This document shows, in pieces, positions 53,678-63,339 of a stretch of DNA of 64,000 nucleotides. The stretch is taken from the NCBI RefSeq assembly GCF_947077775.1, contig NZ_CAMTTE010000001.1, forward strand, positions 992,001-1,056,000, read 5' to 3'. The notes below the pieces were generated by a model. That model was not told the DNA's origin and did not search any database. It saw only the letters and a program-made list of their open reading frames with translations. The position numbers and the translations under genes were made by a program. This stretch comes from Salinibacter pepae (GTDB taxonomy: Bacteria > Bacteroidota > Rhodothermia > Rhodothermales > Salinibacteraceae). The stretch's first letter is position 1. Each line of letters starts with the position of its first letter.

Positions 53678-54010
53678 TCGAGTCCGGTGGGGAAGCGTGT
53701 GCCAGGACGGCAACGAGGCGTCCGGCCCCTGCGCATCGCCGGGGCGCGGGCACGTCTAGAGTGGAACGAGTGCTGGGGTGATTTTGACAGAACCATCGGC
53801 AAAAATAGTGGGATGGAGTATGCCTGTCAACCGGGATGGGCGGGCCCATCGGATTTTGATGCAGCCCGCTCAGTGTCCCGTTCTCGTCGGGACATCGTGC
53901 CGGAGCTGTAAAAATGGATCGGTTTTCCCGTGATGACGCCGGGGGGCAGTGTCGGCGCAATGGTCATGCCGATGTCCCGGCCCGGAGGGCCCTGTGCTGT
54001 CCTCCCCCCT
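53678..54010. other. intergenic region, hprK end to M23 peptidase start
   Basis: About 330 bp without a credible gene. It contains the predicted minus-strand promoter at 53802-53830 and a small inverted repeat (gatggg/cccatc near 53833-53848). No intrinsic terminator with a U-tract is visible for hprK. Confidence 0.6.
53802..53830 (-). promoter_or_regulatory. predicted sigma70-like promoter for the M23 peptidase gene
   Basis: On the minus strand a perfect TTGACA (53830-53825), a 17-nt spacer and TATTTT (53807-53802, matching TATAAT at four positions). Transcription would start near 53795, about 120 nt before the start codon. Confidence 0.55.
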
Positions 54011-55027
54011 CTATTCGTAGTCCTGTTCGAAGTACTCAATGCCGCGCCGCGGCGTGGGCGGGCCGTCTTGCTGAATGCGGGTTCGGAGCCGCTCGGTGAA
54101 GACCTCCGCCGGGTCGTGCCCGTAGTGGCGAAGCAGGTAGTTCATGGCGATCACCTCGCAGATCACCGTAATGTTCTTGCCCGGCGTGATCGGCACCCGC
54201 ACCATCGGCAGGTCAACCCCCAACACCTCGTGGGTATCTTTTACCATGTTAATTCGGGTGTACTCCTTGTCTTCGTCCCAGAGCTCCATGTTGACGACAA
54301 TCTCGATGCGCTTCTGGAAGCGGATCGCCCGGATGCCAAACATGGAGCGAATGTCGACGAGGCCGAGCCCCCGCACCTCCATGAAGTGCTGCACCAGGTC
54401 GGTCCCCGCCCCCATCAGGATCGACGCGTCCCGTTGGGTGGCAATGACCACGTCGTCCGCCACGAGCCGGTGGCCCCGCTCCACCAGATCCAGGGCCACC
54501 TCGCTCTTTCCAATGCCGGGCTTGCCGATCAGCAGAAGCCCGATGCCGTAGACGTCGACGAGGGAGCCGTGGACGGCCCGCTGGAGCGCAAACTGGTCGG
54601 CCAGGAAGGTGCGGAGCGACGACATGAACTGCACCGTGGGCAGCGGCGTGCGGTACACCGGAATCCCGGCGTCCGTCGCCCTGTCCACGAGCGACGCGTC
54701 GATCTCATTGTCGTCGGTGAGGACGATGCAGGGCACGTCGAACTGCGTCAGGTGCCCAAATGCGGTCCGTCGGTCGGCGTCCTCAAGTTGGTGGAGGTAG
54801 CGCGTCTCGGTGTTGCCGAGGATCTGGACGCGCTGGTGGGTGAACAGGTCGACGTATCCCGCGAGGGCGAGGCCGGGGCGATGGAGCGTGCTCTCGGTCA
54901 CCGACCGCTCGCTGGCGTCCACCGTGTCGTTGACCGGCGTCACCTCCACGCCCACGGTTTCGCGCAGCTGGCGGACCATAAAGGCCACGGAGATCGACTC
55001 TTTCTGAAAGGTCTTGGGACGGTCCAT
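54011..55027 (-). CDS. hprK: HPr kinase/phosphorylase
   Basis: Bifunctional kinase and phosphorylase that acts on Ser of HPr or Crh in Gram-positive bacteria. The 338-residue protein has the N-terminal HprK domain (about 1-130), the Walker A GKPGIGKSEVALDL (about 168-181), RGHRLVADDVV, and the family signature EVRGLGLVDIRSMFGI (about 217-232), with PITPGKNITVICEVIAMNYLL near the end. It is well-formed and of normal length. No HPr, EI or other PTS gene is in the window, so the partner here is unknown. In Bacteroidota and Chlorobi hprK often occurs without a complete PTS. It follows MoxR (113 bp, filled by tandem repeats). Confidence 0.93.
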   Translation of the reverse strand: MDRPKTFQKESISVAFMVRQLRETVGVEVTPVNDTVDASERSVTESTLHRPGLALAGYVDLFTHQRVQILGNTETRYLHQLEDADRRTAFGHLTQFDVPCIVLTDDNEIDASLVDRATDAGIPVYRTPLPTVQFMSSLRTFLADQFALQRAVHGSLVDVYGIGLLLIGKPGIGKSEVALDLVERGHRLVADDVVIATQRDASILMGAGTDLVQHFMEVRGLGLVDIRSMFGIRAIRFQKRIEIVVNMELWDEDKEYTRINMVKDTHEVLGVDLPMVRVPITPGKNITVICEVIAMNYLLRHYGHDPAEVFTERLRTRIQQDGPPTPRRGIEYFEQDYE

Positions 55028-55055
55028 GGCGGGACAGACAGGCCGGTCGAAACAG

Positions 55056-55139
55056 AGGGCCGCGCTAGAAAGAGCTGCGCTGGGGAGGGCTGCGCTGGGG
55101 AGGGCTGCGCTGGGGAGGGCTGCGCTGGAGAGAGCCGCG

Positions 55140-55145
<6 letters not shown>
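55056..55145. repeat. 6 x 15-bp tandem repeat between moxR and hprK
   Basis: Six periods of 15 bp with core agggctgcgctgggg span 55056-55145. The two outermost copies share gccgcgcta. The distal copy contains the MoxR stop codon (55140-55142), and the array fills most of the space before hprK. Confidence 0.92.
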
Positions 55146-56135
<990 letters not shown>

Positions 56136-56180
56136 GGGGACGGGCGGGTCGGACGAGAGTGGGCGGACGGCGAGCGGTCT

Positions 56181-57104
56181 CTACTCGCCGAGGCGGTCGC
56201 CCTCGGAAAGGGCGTAGCCATTCAGAAAGTCGGCGGCGTCGAGGCGCTGTCGCCCGGGCTGCTGCAGGACGACCCCCTCCACGGCCCCGGTGCCGCAGGC
56301 CACGAGCAGGCGCCCGTCGGCGTCGAGCACCGTGCCGGGCGCCCCCGTGCCCTCCGCCCGCCGCGTGCGGTACAGCTTCAGGCGCGTACCGTCGTGCAGG
56401 GTCCACGCCCCCGGATAAGGCGACAGCCCGCGGACGTGGTTGTGCACCGCCTCGGCCGACGCGCCCCACGGAATCTCGCCGTCGTCGTCGTGGATCTTGG
56501 GGGCGGGGGTTGCCTTCTCGTCGTCCTGCGGGCGCGTCTCGACGGTGCCGGCGTCGATCTGCCGGACCGTCTCCACCACCGCCTCGGCCCCGAGCTCGGC
56601 CATCCGGTCGTGCACCGCGCCGGCCGTCTCGTTGGGGCCGATCGACATCTCCTTCTGCAGGATGATGTCGCCGGTGTCGACGGACGGCTCCAGGAAGAAC
56701 GTCGTGACACCGGTTTTGCTCTCGCCCGCCATCACGGCGTGGTTGATGGGCGCGGCCCCGCGGTACTTGGGCAACAGCGACCCGTGCAGGTTGAAGGCGC
56801 CCTTCGCGGCGGCGGTGTACACCTCGGGCGGGAGGATCTTGTAGGCCACCACCGCGATGACGTCGGGCTCCCGCTCCGCCACGGCCGCGGCAAACGACGG
56901 GTCCGTCACGTCCTCCGGCTGGAGGATGCGGTCGATGCCCGCCGCCTGCGCCGCCTCCTTGACGGGGGTGGGGCTCACCTTCTGCCCGCGCCCCCGCGGC
57001 CGATCCGGCCCGGTGGCGACGGCCACAGGGGGATACCCGGCGTCGACGAGGGCCGTAAGCGAGGGCACCGCAAACTCTGGCGTGCCCATAAAAATAACTC
57101 TCAT
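56181..57104 (-). CDS. fmt: methionyl-tRNA formyltransferase
   Basis: Formylates Met-tRNAfMet using 10-formyl-THF. The 307-residue protein has RVIFMGTPEFAVPSL at the N-terminus, LPPEVYTAAAKGAFNLHGSLLPKYRGAAPINHAVMAGE (HGSLLPKYRGAAPI, catalytic region, about 108-125), TGVTTFFLEPSVDTGDIILQKE (Asp of DTGDI) and the C-terminal domain with LSPYPGAWTLHDG. The catalytic Asn-His-Asp set (FNLHGS, VDTGD) is complete. It lies upstream of moxR (45 bp) and downstream of ftsY; a family B repeat separates it from ftsY. Confidence 0.95.
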   Translation of the reverse strand: MRVIFMGTPEFAVPSLTALVDAGYPPVAVATGPDRPRGRGQKVSPTPVKEAAQAAGIDRILQPEDVTDPSFAAAVAEREPDVIAVVAYKILPPEVYTAAAKGAFNLHGSLLPKYRGAAPINHAVMAGESKTGVTTFFLEPSVDTGDIILQKEMSIGPNETAGAVHDRMAELGAEAVVETVRQIDAGTVETRPQDDEKATPAPKIHDDDGEIPWGASAEAVHNHVRGLSPYPGAWTLHDGTRLKLYRTRRAEGTGAPGTVLDADGRLLVACGTGAVEGVVLQQPGRQRLDAADFLNGYALSEGDRLGE

Positions 57105-57109
57105 GGTCG

Positions 57110-57190
57110 GGTTGAAGAGTTGAGTGTTGGTGCGTATTGGGTTGGTATCGACAGAAACACGGGCCCCCTCAACCCGCTAACCCTCAATCC
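57110..57190. repeat. family B inverted repeat between fmt and ftsY
   Basis: Left units gggttgaagagttgagtgttgg (about 57109-57130) are answered by ccccctcaacccgctaaccctcaatcccc (about 57164-57192). The right arm includes the ftsY stop codon (57177-57179). Confidence 0.65.
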
Positions 57191-58151
57191 CCTTAAACAG
57201 CCCCTCCACAAACCCTTTGCGGTCGAAGACCTGCAGGTCCTCGACCTCCTCGCCCACTCCAATGTACTTGACCGGGACCTGGAACTGGTGCGAGACCCCG
57301 ATCACGACGCCCCCCTTCGCGGTGCCGTCCAGCTTCGTCAGCGCCAGGCCGGTCACGTCCACGCTGTCGATAAACTCCTCGGCCTGCCGGAGGGCATTCT
57401 GGCCGGTCGACGCGTCGAGCACGAGCAGCACCTCGTGGGGCGCCTCGGGAATCTTGCGCCCCATCACCCGCTTCATCTTGGCGAGCTCGTCCATGAGGCC
57501 GCCCTTCGTGTGGAGCCGCCCCGCCGTGTCGACGATCGCCACGTCCGCGTCCCGCGCCTCGGCGGCCTCGATGGTATCGTAGGCCACCGCCGCCGGGTCC
57601 GCGCCGTGTTTTTGCTTGATGAGGGGCACGCCCGCCCGGTCGGCCCAGACCTCCAGCTGCTCGATGGCGGCGGCCCGGAAGGTGTCGCCCGCCCCCATCA
57701 GCACGCTCTTGCCCGCCTGGCGGTACTTGTGGGCCATCTTGCCGATGGTGGTCGTCTTGCCGACCCCATTCACGCCCACCACCATGATGACGTGGGGCTG
57801 GTTGGGGAGCGGCGCGTCGAAGTCGGCCGGGCGCTCCGCCGTGCCCTCCAGCATGAGCTTCGCAATTTCGTCCCGGATCAGCCCGTTCAGCTCCTGGGCC
57901 GACACGTACTGGTCCTGCTCCACGCGGGCCTCCACGTGGTCGATGATGTCGAGCGTGGTGTCCACGCCCACGTCGCTGGTGATCAGGACCTCTTCGAGCT
58001 CGTCGAGGACCTCGGCGTCGACCGTGTCCTTGCCCCGCACCATGCGGTCGAGCTTGCCGAAGAAGCTGTCGCGGGTCTTGTCGAGCCCCTCTTCGAGCTT
58101 CTCCTGCTCATCGTCGTCGTTCCAGTTCGTAAACGTGTCGAGAAAGCCCAT
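57177..58151 (-). CDS. ftsY: signal recognition particle receptor FtsY
   Basis: SRP receptor GTPase (324 aa) for co-translational membrane targeting. After a short acidic N-domain start (TNWNDDDEQEKLEEGLDKTRDSF in part) come the NG-domain motifs: VVGVNGVGKTTTIGKMAHKYR (G1, about 126), MGAGDTFRAAAIEQLEVW, VAIVDTAGRLHTKGGLMDEL (G3 DTAGR), LALTKLDGTAKGGVV (G4 TKLD) and VKYIGVGEEVEDLQVFDRKGFVEGLF at the C-terminus. The long acidic A-domain of E. coli FtsY is missing; only about 15 residues precede the N-domain, as in many Bacteroidota. The start at 58151 (MGFLDTF) is clear. Confidence 0.95.
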   Translation of the reverse strand: MGFLDTFTNWNDDDEQEKLEEGLDKTRDSFFGKLDRMVRGKDTVDAEVLDELEEVLITSDVGVDTTLDIIDHVEARVEQDQYVSAQELNGLIRDEIAKLMLEGTAERPADFDAPLPNQPHVIMVVGVNGVGKTTTIGKMAHKYRQAGKSVLMGAGDTFRAAAIEQLEVWADRAGVPLIKQKHGADPAAVAYDTIEAAEARDADVAIVDTAGRLHTKGGLMDELAKMKRVMGRKIPEAPHEVLLVLDASTGQNALRQAEEFIDSVDVTGLALTKLDGTAKGGVVIGVSHQFQVPVKYIGVGEEVEDLQVFDRKGFVEGLFKGIEG

Positions 58152-58195
58152 AGCGCATAAGACAAATCCAAAAAAGCACTGCGGTCCGGCGGCCG

Positions 58196-58798
58196 TTAGG
58201 GGCCTTGGGGAACAGAATCGGGCGTCGCCCCCTCGGCGTTCCGCGTGGCCTGCAGGTAGCGGACGACGTACAGGAGAAAGGAGAACACAAACAGGCCGGT
58301 TGCCATCCAGAGGCAGACGCGGAAGACCGGCGGATCGGCCCTCAGGATCACGCTCAGGATCGTGAGGGCCAGCCAGAGCGAGGCGGCCTTGCCCGCCCAG
58401 GCGCTCATCACGATCTGCCCCGAGCGCCGCGCGATCGCCATCCCGCCGAGCAAAATGGCAACGTCCCGTCCCACCACGAGGCCGAAGAACCAGAGCGGCA
58501 GGTGGGGGGCCGCCGGGCGAAACGTGAGGGCCGTCACGGTCATGATGGCCGCAAACTTGTCGGCCACCGGATCGATCACCTTCCCCCAGTCCGAGACGGA
58601 GTGGGTCCACCGCGCGATGCGCCCGTCGAACCAGTCGGTGAGGATCACCAGGATGACGAGCCCGAGCAGCCAGCCCAGGGGCCCGTCCCGCCACAAGAGG
58701 ACGGTGATGGGCACCACCAACGCGAGCCGGCTCAGGCTCAGCACGTTGGCGGCCGTCCAGAAGCGGCCCAGGTTGGGAAGGGACGGGACGAGCGACAT
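58196..58798 (-). CDS. CDP-alcohol phosphatidyltransferase (probable PgsA)
   Basis: A 200-residue integral membrane enzyme of phospholipid synthesis. It contains the complete CDP-alcohol signature D-x2-DG-x2-AR-x8-G-x3-D-x3-D (from DWFDGRIAR, about residue 54, to DPVADK), with all catalytic aspartates. N-terminal ANVLSLSRLALVVPITVLL is the usual first helix, and three or four further helices follow. The small size fits phosphatidylglycerophosphate synthase, but phosphatidylserine- or other CDP-alcohol enzymes have the same signature, so I leave the symbol empty. The start at 58798 (MSLVPSLPN) is preferred to ATG 59242. It lies 44 bp upstream of the ftsY start. Confidence 0.85.
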   Translation of the reverse strand: MSLVPSLPNLGRFWTAANVLSLSRLALVVPITVLLWRDGPLGWLLGLVILVILTDWFDGRIARWTHSVSDWGKVIDPVADKFAAIMTVTALTFRPAAPHLPLWFFGLVVGRDVAILLGGMAIARRSGQIVMSAWAGKAASLWLALTILSVILRADPPVFRVCLWMATGLFVFSFLLYVVRYLQATRNAEGATPDSVPQGP

Positions 58799-59040
58799 GG
58801 GGCGCGTCTGTTTCCGCGAGACAACGAGGCGATGCCCAACGGGGAGCCGCGGCGGATGGTCTGTGGCGACGCGCCCCCGCCCGCCCCAATCCGTGAATCC
58901 ACGGGGATTTTGCGGGGCCGGATCCGGAGGGGCCCCTGAATGGATCCGTGCCCGCCGAGCACAAGGAAGAACCCTCCTCGCCGTTTCTGTATCGCCCCGT
59001 CGTTTCGAGACCGGGTCGGCAGCCCCCCTCAACCGAGCAG

Positions 59041-59952
59041 CTACTCCCGCTGTCGGATCGGGATCTGAATCGTATCCGAGTAGACCCCGCCCACGAAGCC
59101 GTGCCCCCCCTCCACGTTCGTAAAGGTGTCCGGGCGGGCAATGTCGTTGATCGACACGCCCTGCCAGTCCGGCCAGTCCGGCCCGCCCGCAGTCACGGCC
59201 ACCCGTGCATGCGGCCGGACAAACTGAGACCGACCGGTGCACCTGTCCCCTCCGGGCGTTCCGACCCGGATGTCCGCTCCGTAATACACAGAGATCCGGT
59301 ACAGATCATCGGTTTCTCTGTACTCGGCATCATTGTAGTGGTCCACCTGGCTGAATGCTCCCTCAATCGGGTAGAGCACCTGCACGGCCGCAAGCGACTC
59401 AACGGCGCTGGCCCGAAGCGTGAACGTATTCGCCGACTCCACGAGTTCGCGGTCTCTCGTGAGGCACGGGAGGAGAAACGGCGTGTCGTCCGTCGAAGTG
59501 GGCTCGTGCCGGAGGGTGGGCGGGCCGGCCGGCGTCGTCGTGGTCGCCGTCGTCACGGGCGTCCCCTCCACATGGACCGACACGCGGTATCGCGTATCGG
59601 GGCGGATGGGATGGGTCGTCTTGAAGTTGTGAAAGCGGGCGGATCCTTCGCCGATGGTCTCAAAGGAGTCGGCGAGCGTCACCTGCGTTCCGGTCTCCAC
59701 ATTCTCAAGGCGGACGGTTGCGGCGAGGGCTTTCTGGCTGCCCACCCGGCTCGTGTCCCCCAGCGGGTCTACGCGAATCACCTGCGTGTCGGCCGCCACA
59801 TTCAGGGTGCCGAACAGCGAGAACCGATACTGATCGGAGGGGTTGAGCACCGACACGGAGGGATCGCACCCTCCCAGTATGAGGAGGGCCGCGAGGAGGG
59901 CCGCGGCCCCGGGTGCACAAAACGGCCGGAATGAAGGGATGAGCTGTTGCAT
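59041..59952 (-). CDS. DUF4249-family lipoprotein, partner of TonB receptor
   Basis: A 303-residue lipoprotein with a good lipobox (LLILGGC, about residues 23-29). The body resembles the first DUF4249 protein of this window in order: QYRFSLFGTLNVAADTQVIRVDPL near the start, a beta-rich middle (RVSVHVEGTPVTTATTTTPAG), SQFVRPHARV and the C-terminal NVEGGHGFVGGVYSDTIQIPI. The NVEGG.G motif is shared with the other copy. It is the last gene of a cluster behind a TonB-dependent receptor (53 bp between receptor stop and this start), so the pair probably acts as receptor and surface lipoprotein. No regulator is adjacent. The start at 59952 (MQQLIPS) is preferred. Confidence 0.78.
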   Translation of the reverse strand: MQQLIPSFRPFCAPGAAALLAALLILGGCDPSVSVLNPSDQYRFSLFGTLNVAADTQVIRVDPLGDTSRVGSQKALAATVRLENVETGTQVTLADSFETIGEGSARFHNFKTTHPIRPDTRYRVSVHVEGTPVTTATTTTPAGPPTLRHEPTSTDDTPFLLPCLTRDRELVESANTFTLRASAVESLAAVQVLYPIEGAFSQVDHYNDAEYRETDDLYRISVYYGADIRVGTPGGDRCTGRSQFVRPHARVAVTAGGPDWPDWQGVSINDIARPDTFTNVEGGHGFVGGVYSDTIQIPIRQRE

Positions 59953-60005
59953 CGAACGAAACGGGCAATCGGCAAACAACTGGGGGACATCGGCACTCCC
60001 CTGCG

Positions 60006-62336
60006 TTACTGGATGTCAACCTGGAGGGACAGGTACGGGATAATGGGAAGCTGGTCGACTCGGTCGAGCGTAAAGAGGTCAATGTAGAACACGTTGGATC
60101 GGTTGTACGCGTTCATGGCCCCTGCTTCGGCCGACAGGCCCAAGTCCGGGCCCAGGTCGAACGAGCGCCCCAGCGACACGTCGAGCCGGTGGTAGCTTGG
60201 CAGGCGTGCCCGGTACGGCCGATCAAAGAGGGCCCGGGGCACCCCCACGGCGTCGGACGGCGTGTCCCGAAGCCCCCGCACTTCGAGCAACGTGTCGTAC
60301 CCGTACACCTGCGTGAACGGGCGTCCAGACCCGTACTGCCACCGCACGGAGGCCGTGCCCCAGCCCGCATCCAGGGACGTGACGATGCCCACCTTGTGCC
60401 GCCGGTCGTGCGGGGGCGAGTATTCCACGACGGAATCGCCGACCCAGGCCCCGAGCTGGTCCCGGGAGGCCCGGTACTCGACCCGCCCGTACCCGTACGT
60501 CACGTCGACCCGGAGCGGGTCCCGGTCGTACCGCAGGGACAGATCCACCCCGTACCCGGTGCCGTCCGCCCGCACCAGGTTGGTGTTGAATCGGACGAGG
60601 GGCGTCCACCGCGGCACGGGAAGATCCTGAAATCGCCGGTACCACCCTTCGACCGAGAGGCGAATGTCGGACAGAAGCCGCTGCTCCCACCCGAGCAGGG
60701 CATGGTCGGCACGAAGGGGACGGTTCTCGAACGGGCTGGGGGTCCAGGCGCGAAACGTGGAGCCCACATCCCGCTCGTCGGTCACGGTGGTCGGGATCTG
60801 CTGATAGACGCCGAGGGCCGCGGTGAGCGTCGCCGGCCGCTCCGTCCACGGTTGGTACGCCACCTGCACGCGAGGGTCGACGGACACGCTTCCCCACTCG
60901 AAAAGCGACTGGGCCCCGACACTCGGGTTGACCATGAGCGACTCGTCTACCTTCCATTCGAGATCCCCATACAGGGACGCACTGAGCAGAAAGTCGTCCT
61001 CGCTGGTGAACCCCAAGAACGGCTCGTCCAATCCGAACCCGTAATCATCCACCTGCACCTTCCCGCCCCACCGTATCGCACCGTCCCAGGGGGCCGGTTG
61101 CGTGAGGTCAAATTTCGTCCGGACCTTCCACGTCCCCGCGGTCCGAACCGTCCCGTCGGGCGACCGCACGCGATTGTTGAAGTGCGTCGTGCCAAAACTC
61201 AGGTGCAGCGTCTGGGCCGACTGGGCACTAAACAGGAGGCATTCGCCCCCAACGGAGGTATTGTCCCAGCGGAAGGAGGCGTCCGTGTCGGGATCAATGC
61301 GTCCCCGGTCGTAGGTGCGCACACCGGTAAACGAGCACTGGCTGGAGGCGCCCTGGGTGTGCACCTTTGCAGTTACATCGTAGAACGTGTAGGGCGCGTC
61401 CTGGCCCAGGAGGGTTGGCCCCGCCTGCTCGATGAGGGAATGCCGGGCATGCACCAGAAACGATTTTCGACCGCGTTGCAGGGGGCCCTCCACGTGCGCC
61501 GAGGCCAAAAACGGACCGGTGCCCACACTGCCCTGGTACTGCTTCGTGTTGCCCGGGCGGAGTTGCACGTCCATGACGGACGAGATGCGCCCGGTGTGCT
61601 CCGCCCCAAACCCCCCCGCGTGGAAGTTGGTGCTCGACACGAGCCGGCCCGGGAAGGCCGAGTAGAACCCAATGATGTGAAACGGCTTGTAGATCGGCGT
61701 GCCGTCCACCAGGACGAGATTCTGAGACGGGGTCCCGCCCCGAATGTACAGGCGCCCACCCCGATCCCCCGTCGTTGCCACCTCGGGGAGGGAGCGCAGG
61801 TAGGAGGCAAGGTCGCTTCCCGGCCCCGGGGTGGGAATGTTCTCCACGTCGGCGGGCTGGATCTTGCGGAGCCCTGCCTCGGCGTCCTCGACCCCTTGCC
61901 CCCCTTCAACCGTCACCTCATCCATCTGGCGGGGCGCCGCCGCCAGCTCCACCGAGAGCGTCCGACGGGCCCCCGGGGCAAGCCGAAGCGTGTCGCGGTA
62001 GGACCGGTAGCCGACAAAGCTAATCCGGAGGCGATAGCGGCCCGGCGGAATCCGCGAGAGCTGGTAAAACCCGCGGCCGGCGGCGGCCCCGGCCGCCTCA
62101 ATCGCCCCCGACATTCGACGCACCACCACGTTTGCCCCTTCCAGAGGCCGTCCCCCGGCCTCGTTCCGTACGAATCCACGAAGGACGGCCTCCTCCGCAT
62201 CCGGCTGCGCCAAGGCGGGCGCCGGTCCCACCGACCCGAAATACACGAGCAACAGAAGCCCCCATCCCCACACTCCCCAGCGCCCGGAGAACGGGTGTCG
62301 GTGGTAAGGGGGCTTACACGTGTGCATCCGTGACAT
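60006..62336 (-). CDS. TonB-dependent receptor, DUF4249-paired (no STN)
   Basis: A 776-residue receptor. A signal peptide (WGLLLLVYFGSVGPAPALAQ) is followed by a carboxypeptidase-regulatory-like domain (about 51-135; VLRGFVRNEAGGRPLEGANVVV, YRLRISFVGYRSYRDTL), a plug (about 145-260; VENIPTPGPGSDLASYL, then GGRLYIRGGTPSQNLVLVDGTPIY and FHIIGFYSAFP) and a barrel. Its plug phrases resemble those of the STN receptor at 12.4-15.1 kb, so these two belong to one subfamily, but the STN signalling domain is absent here. It probably imports a substrate captured with the DUF4249 lipoprotein downstream. An alternative start is MHTCK (62327). Confidence 0.88.
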   Translation of the reverse strand: MSRMHTCKPPYHRHPFSGRWGVWGWGLLLLVYFGSVGPAPALAQPDAEEAVLRGFVRNEAGGRPLEGANVVVRRMSGAIEAAGAAAGRGFYQLSRIPPGRYRLRISFVGYRSYRDTLRLAPGARRTLSVELAAAPRQMDEVTVEGGQGVEDAEAGLRKIQPADVENIPTPGPGSDLASYLRSLPEVATTGDRGGRLYIRGGTPSQNLVLVDGTPIYKPFHIIGFYSAFPGRLVSSTNFHAGGFGAEHTGRISSVMDVQLRPGNTKQYQGSVGTGPFLASAHVEGPLQRGRKSFLVHARHSLIEQAGPTLLGQDAPYTFYDVTAKVHTQGASSQCSFTGVRTYDRGRIDPDTDASFRWDNTSVGGECLLFSAQSAQTLHLSFGTTHFNNRVRSPDGTVRTAGTWKVRTKFDLTQPAPWDGAIRWGGKVQVDDYGFGLDEPFLGFTSEDDFLLSASLYGDLEWKVDESLMVNPSVGAQSLFEWGSVSVDPRVQVAYQPWTERPATLTAALGVYQQIPTTVTDERDVGSTFRAWTPSPFENRPLRADHALLGWEQRLLSDIRLSVEGWYRRFQDLPVPRWTPLVRFNTNLVRADGTGYGVDLSLRYDRDPLRVDVTYGYGRVEYRASRDQLGAWVGDSVVEYSPPHDRRHKVGIVTSLDAGWGTASVRWQYGSGRPFTQVYGYDTLLEVRGLRDTPSDAVGVPRALFDRPYRARLPSYHRLDVSLGRSFDLGPDLGLSAEAGAMNAYNRSNVFYIDLFTLDRVDQLPIIPYLSLQVDIQ

Positions 62337-62513
62337 CCGACTCTGTGCAGGTGTGATGCGTCCAGGCCGAGCGGGAGCGTGCCCGTCTCTGCCGTGCAGT
62401 CTCCTTCCTTACGGCCCATCGGTCGCCCTGCACGTACCGGCGGACCGCCGACTGGCAGGCATTGTTGCCCTCCATTTGCATGTCCCGCTCCCCGGCATCA
62501 GGGCGGGCAGCCG

Positions 62514-63089
62514 TCAGTCCCCTTGCGAAGACGACGCCTGAGAAGACTCGTCGGGGCCTTCCTCCAACCGCCTCAACAACTGGCGGATGGGGGCACGTGC
62601 CTCGTGGGAAACGGAGAATCCTTCTCCCCCGACCGTTCCGCTAACTTCATCTACGCCTCCGATGGTAGACAATTGCTCACTCGTCACCTCGACGCGTGCG
62701 AACGTGCCGCTCCGGATGGTCGAGGCCCGGTTCACCGAGCGGTTCTGAGGGTCTTTCCAGGAGAGGGTTTCCGTCCCAATGGTTAAACTCACCCCCCGCC
62801 CCTCAATCTGAACGGACTGCATGCCCTCCTTGACGAAGTGCAGGTCGTAGGATCGAGGCACACAGTCCTGGCTAGCGCACGTCCCCACAACCTGCATGTA
62901 AAACCGATTCCCCGTCTCAAGTCCCTGCGTCATCTCGATCCCGGACAACCGCATTTGACGGGTTTTGTAGGTGGTCTGGCCGGACGACGCGTCCTGTGTG
63001 ATCTGGACGGGCGGGGAGGAGCTGCCGCACCCGGCGATCAAGAACACGAGAGCAAGGACGAGCCAGCCTCTTGGGGCGTAAGCGTTCAT
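62514..63089 (-). CDS. hypothetical lipoprotein
   Basis: A 191-residue predicted lipoprotein: MNAYAPRGWLVLALVFLIAGCGSSS has a lipobox LIAGC (shown as AGC). The mature part has a beta-rich look (YKTRQMRLSGIEMTQGL, NRFYMQVVGTC, SYDLHFVKEGMQSVQIEG) with two cysteines close together (TCASQDC) that may form a disulfide, and a Ser/Asp/Glu tail. I do not recognise the family. It is on the same strand as, and upstream of, the TonB receptor pair but separated from it by 177 bp. A slightly longer start (63104) is possible. Confidence 0.65.
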   Translation of the reverse strand: MNAYAPRGWLVLALVFLIAGCGSSSPPVQITQDASSGQTTYKTRQMRLSGIEMTQGLETGNRFYMQVVGTCASQDCVPRSYDLHFVKEGMQSVQIEGRGVSLTIGTETLSWKDPQNRSVNRASTIRSGTFARVEVTSEQLSTIGGVDEVSGTVGGEGFSVSHEARAPIRQLLRRLEEGPDESSQASSSQGD

Positions 63090-63104
63090 GACAGCCAGTG
63101 GCAT

Positions 63105-63339
63105 TGTGATTACAACGGAAAACCAATCTTCAAAGGGTTCTTCCTGCGTCTTGGTGACGATGGTGCGGTGGCGGACTTCTCAAAACACCTCCCGGGTGCA
63201 GAGGGGCTGGGTTGCGCGTCCTCGCGGGGATGGGCCGTTGTGCTCTCTTCCCCAAACAGAGAAGCCGACTGCCCCAATCGGGACAATCGGCTTCCCACGT
63301 GTAAAGACCAGAGCAGGCGACCGTTGTTCAGGTGGCTAA
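63105..63339. other. intergenic region before FAS1-type gene end
   Basis: No credible gene. It contains the possible minus-strand terminator at 63261-63294; otherwise I see nothing definite. Confidence 0.5.
63261..63294 (-). terminator. possible terminator of the FAS1/DUF7282-like gene
   Basis: An 8-bp perfect stem, gaagccga with tcggcttc, around a GC-rich loop. On the minus strand it is followed by tctctgtttgggg, only weakly U-rich. It lies 46 bp after the stop codon of the fasciclin gene. Confidence 0.45.
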
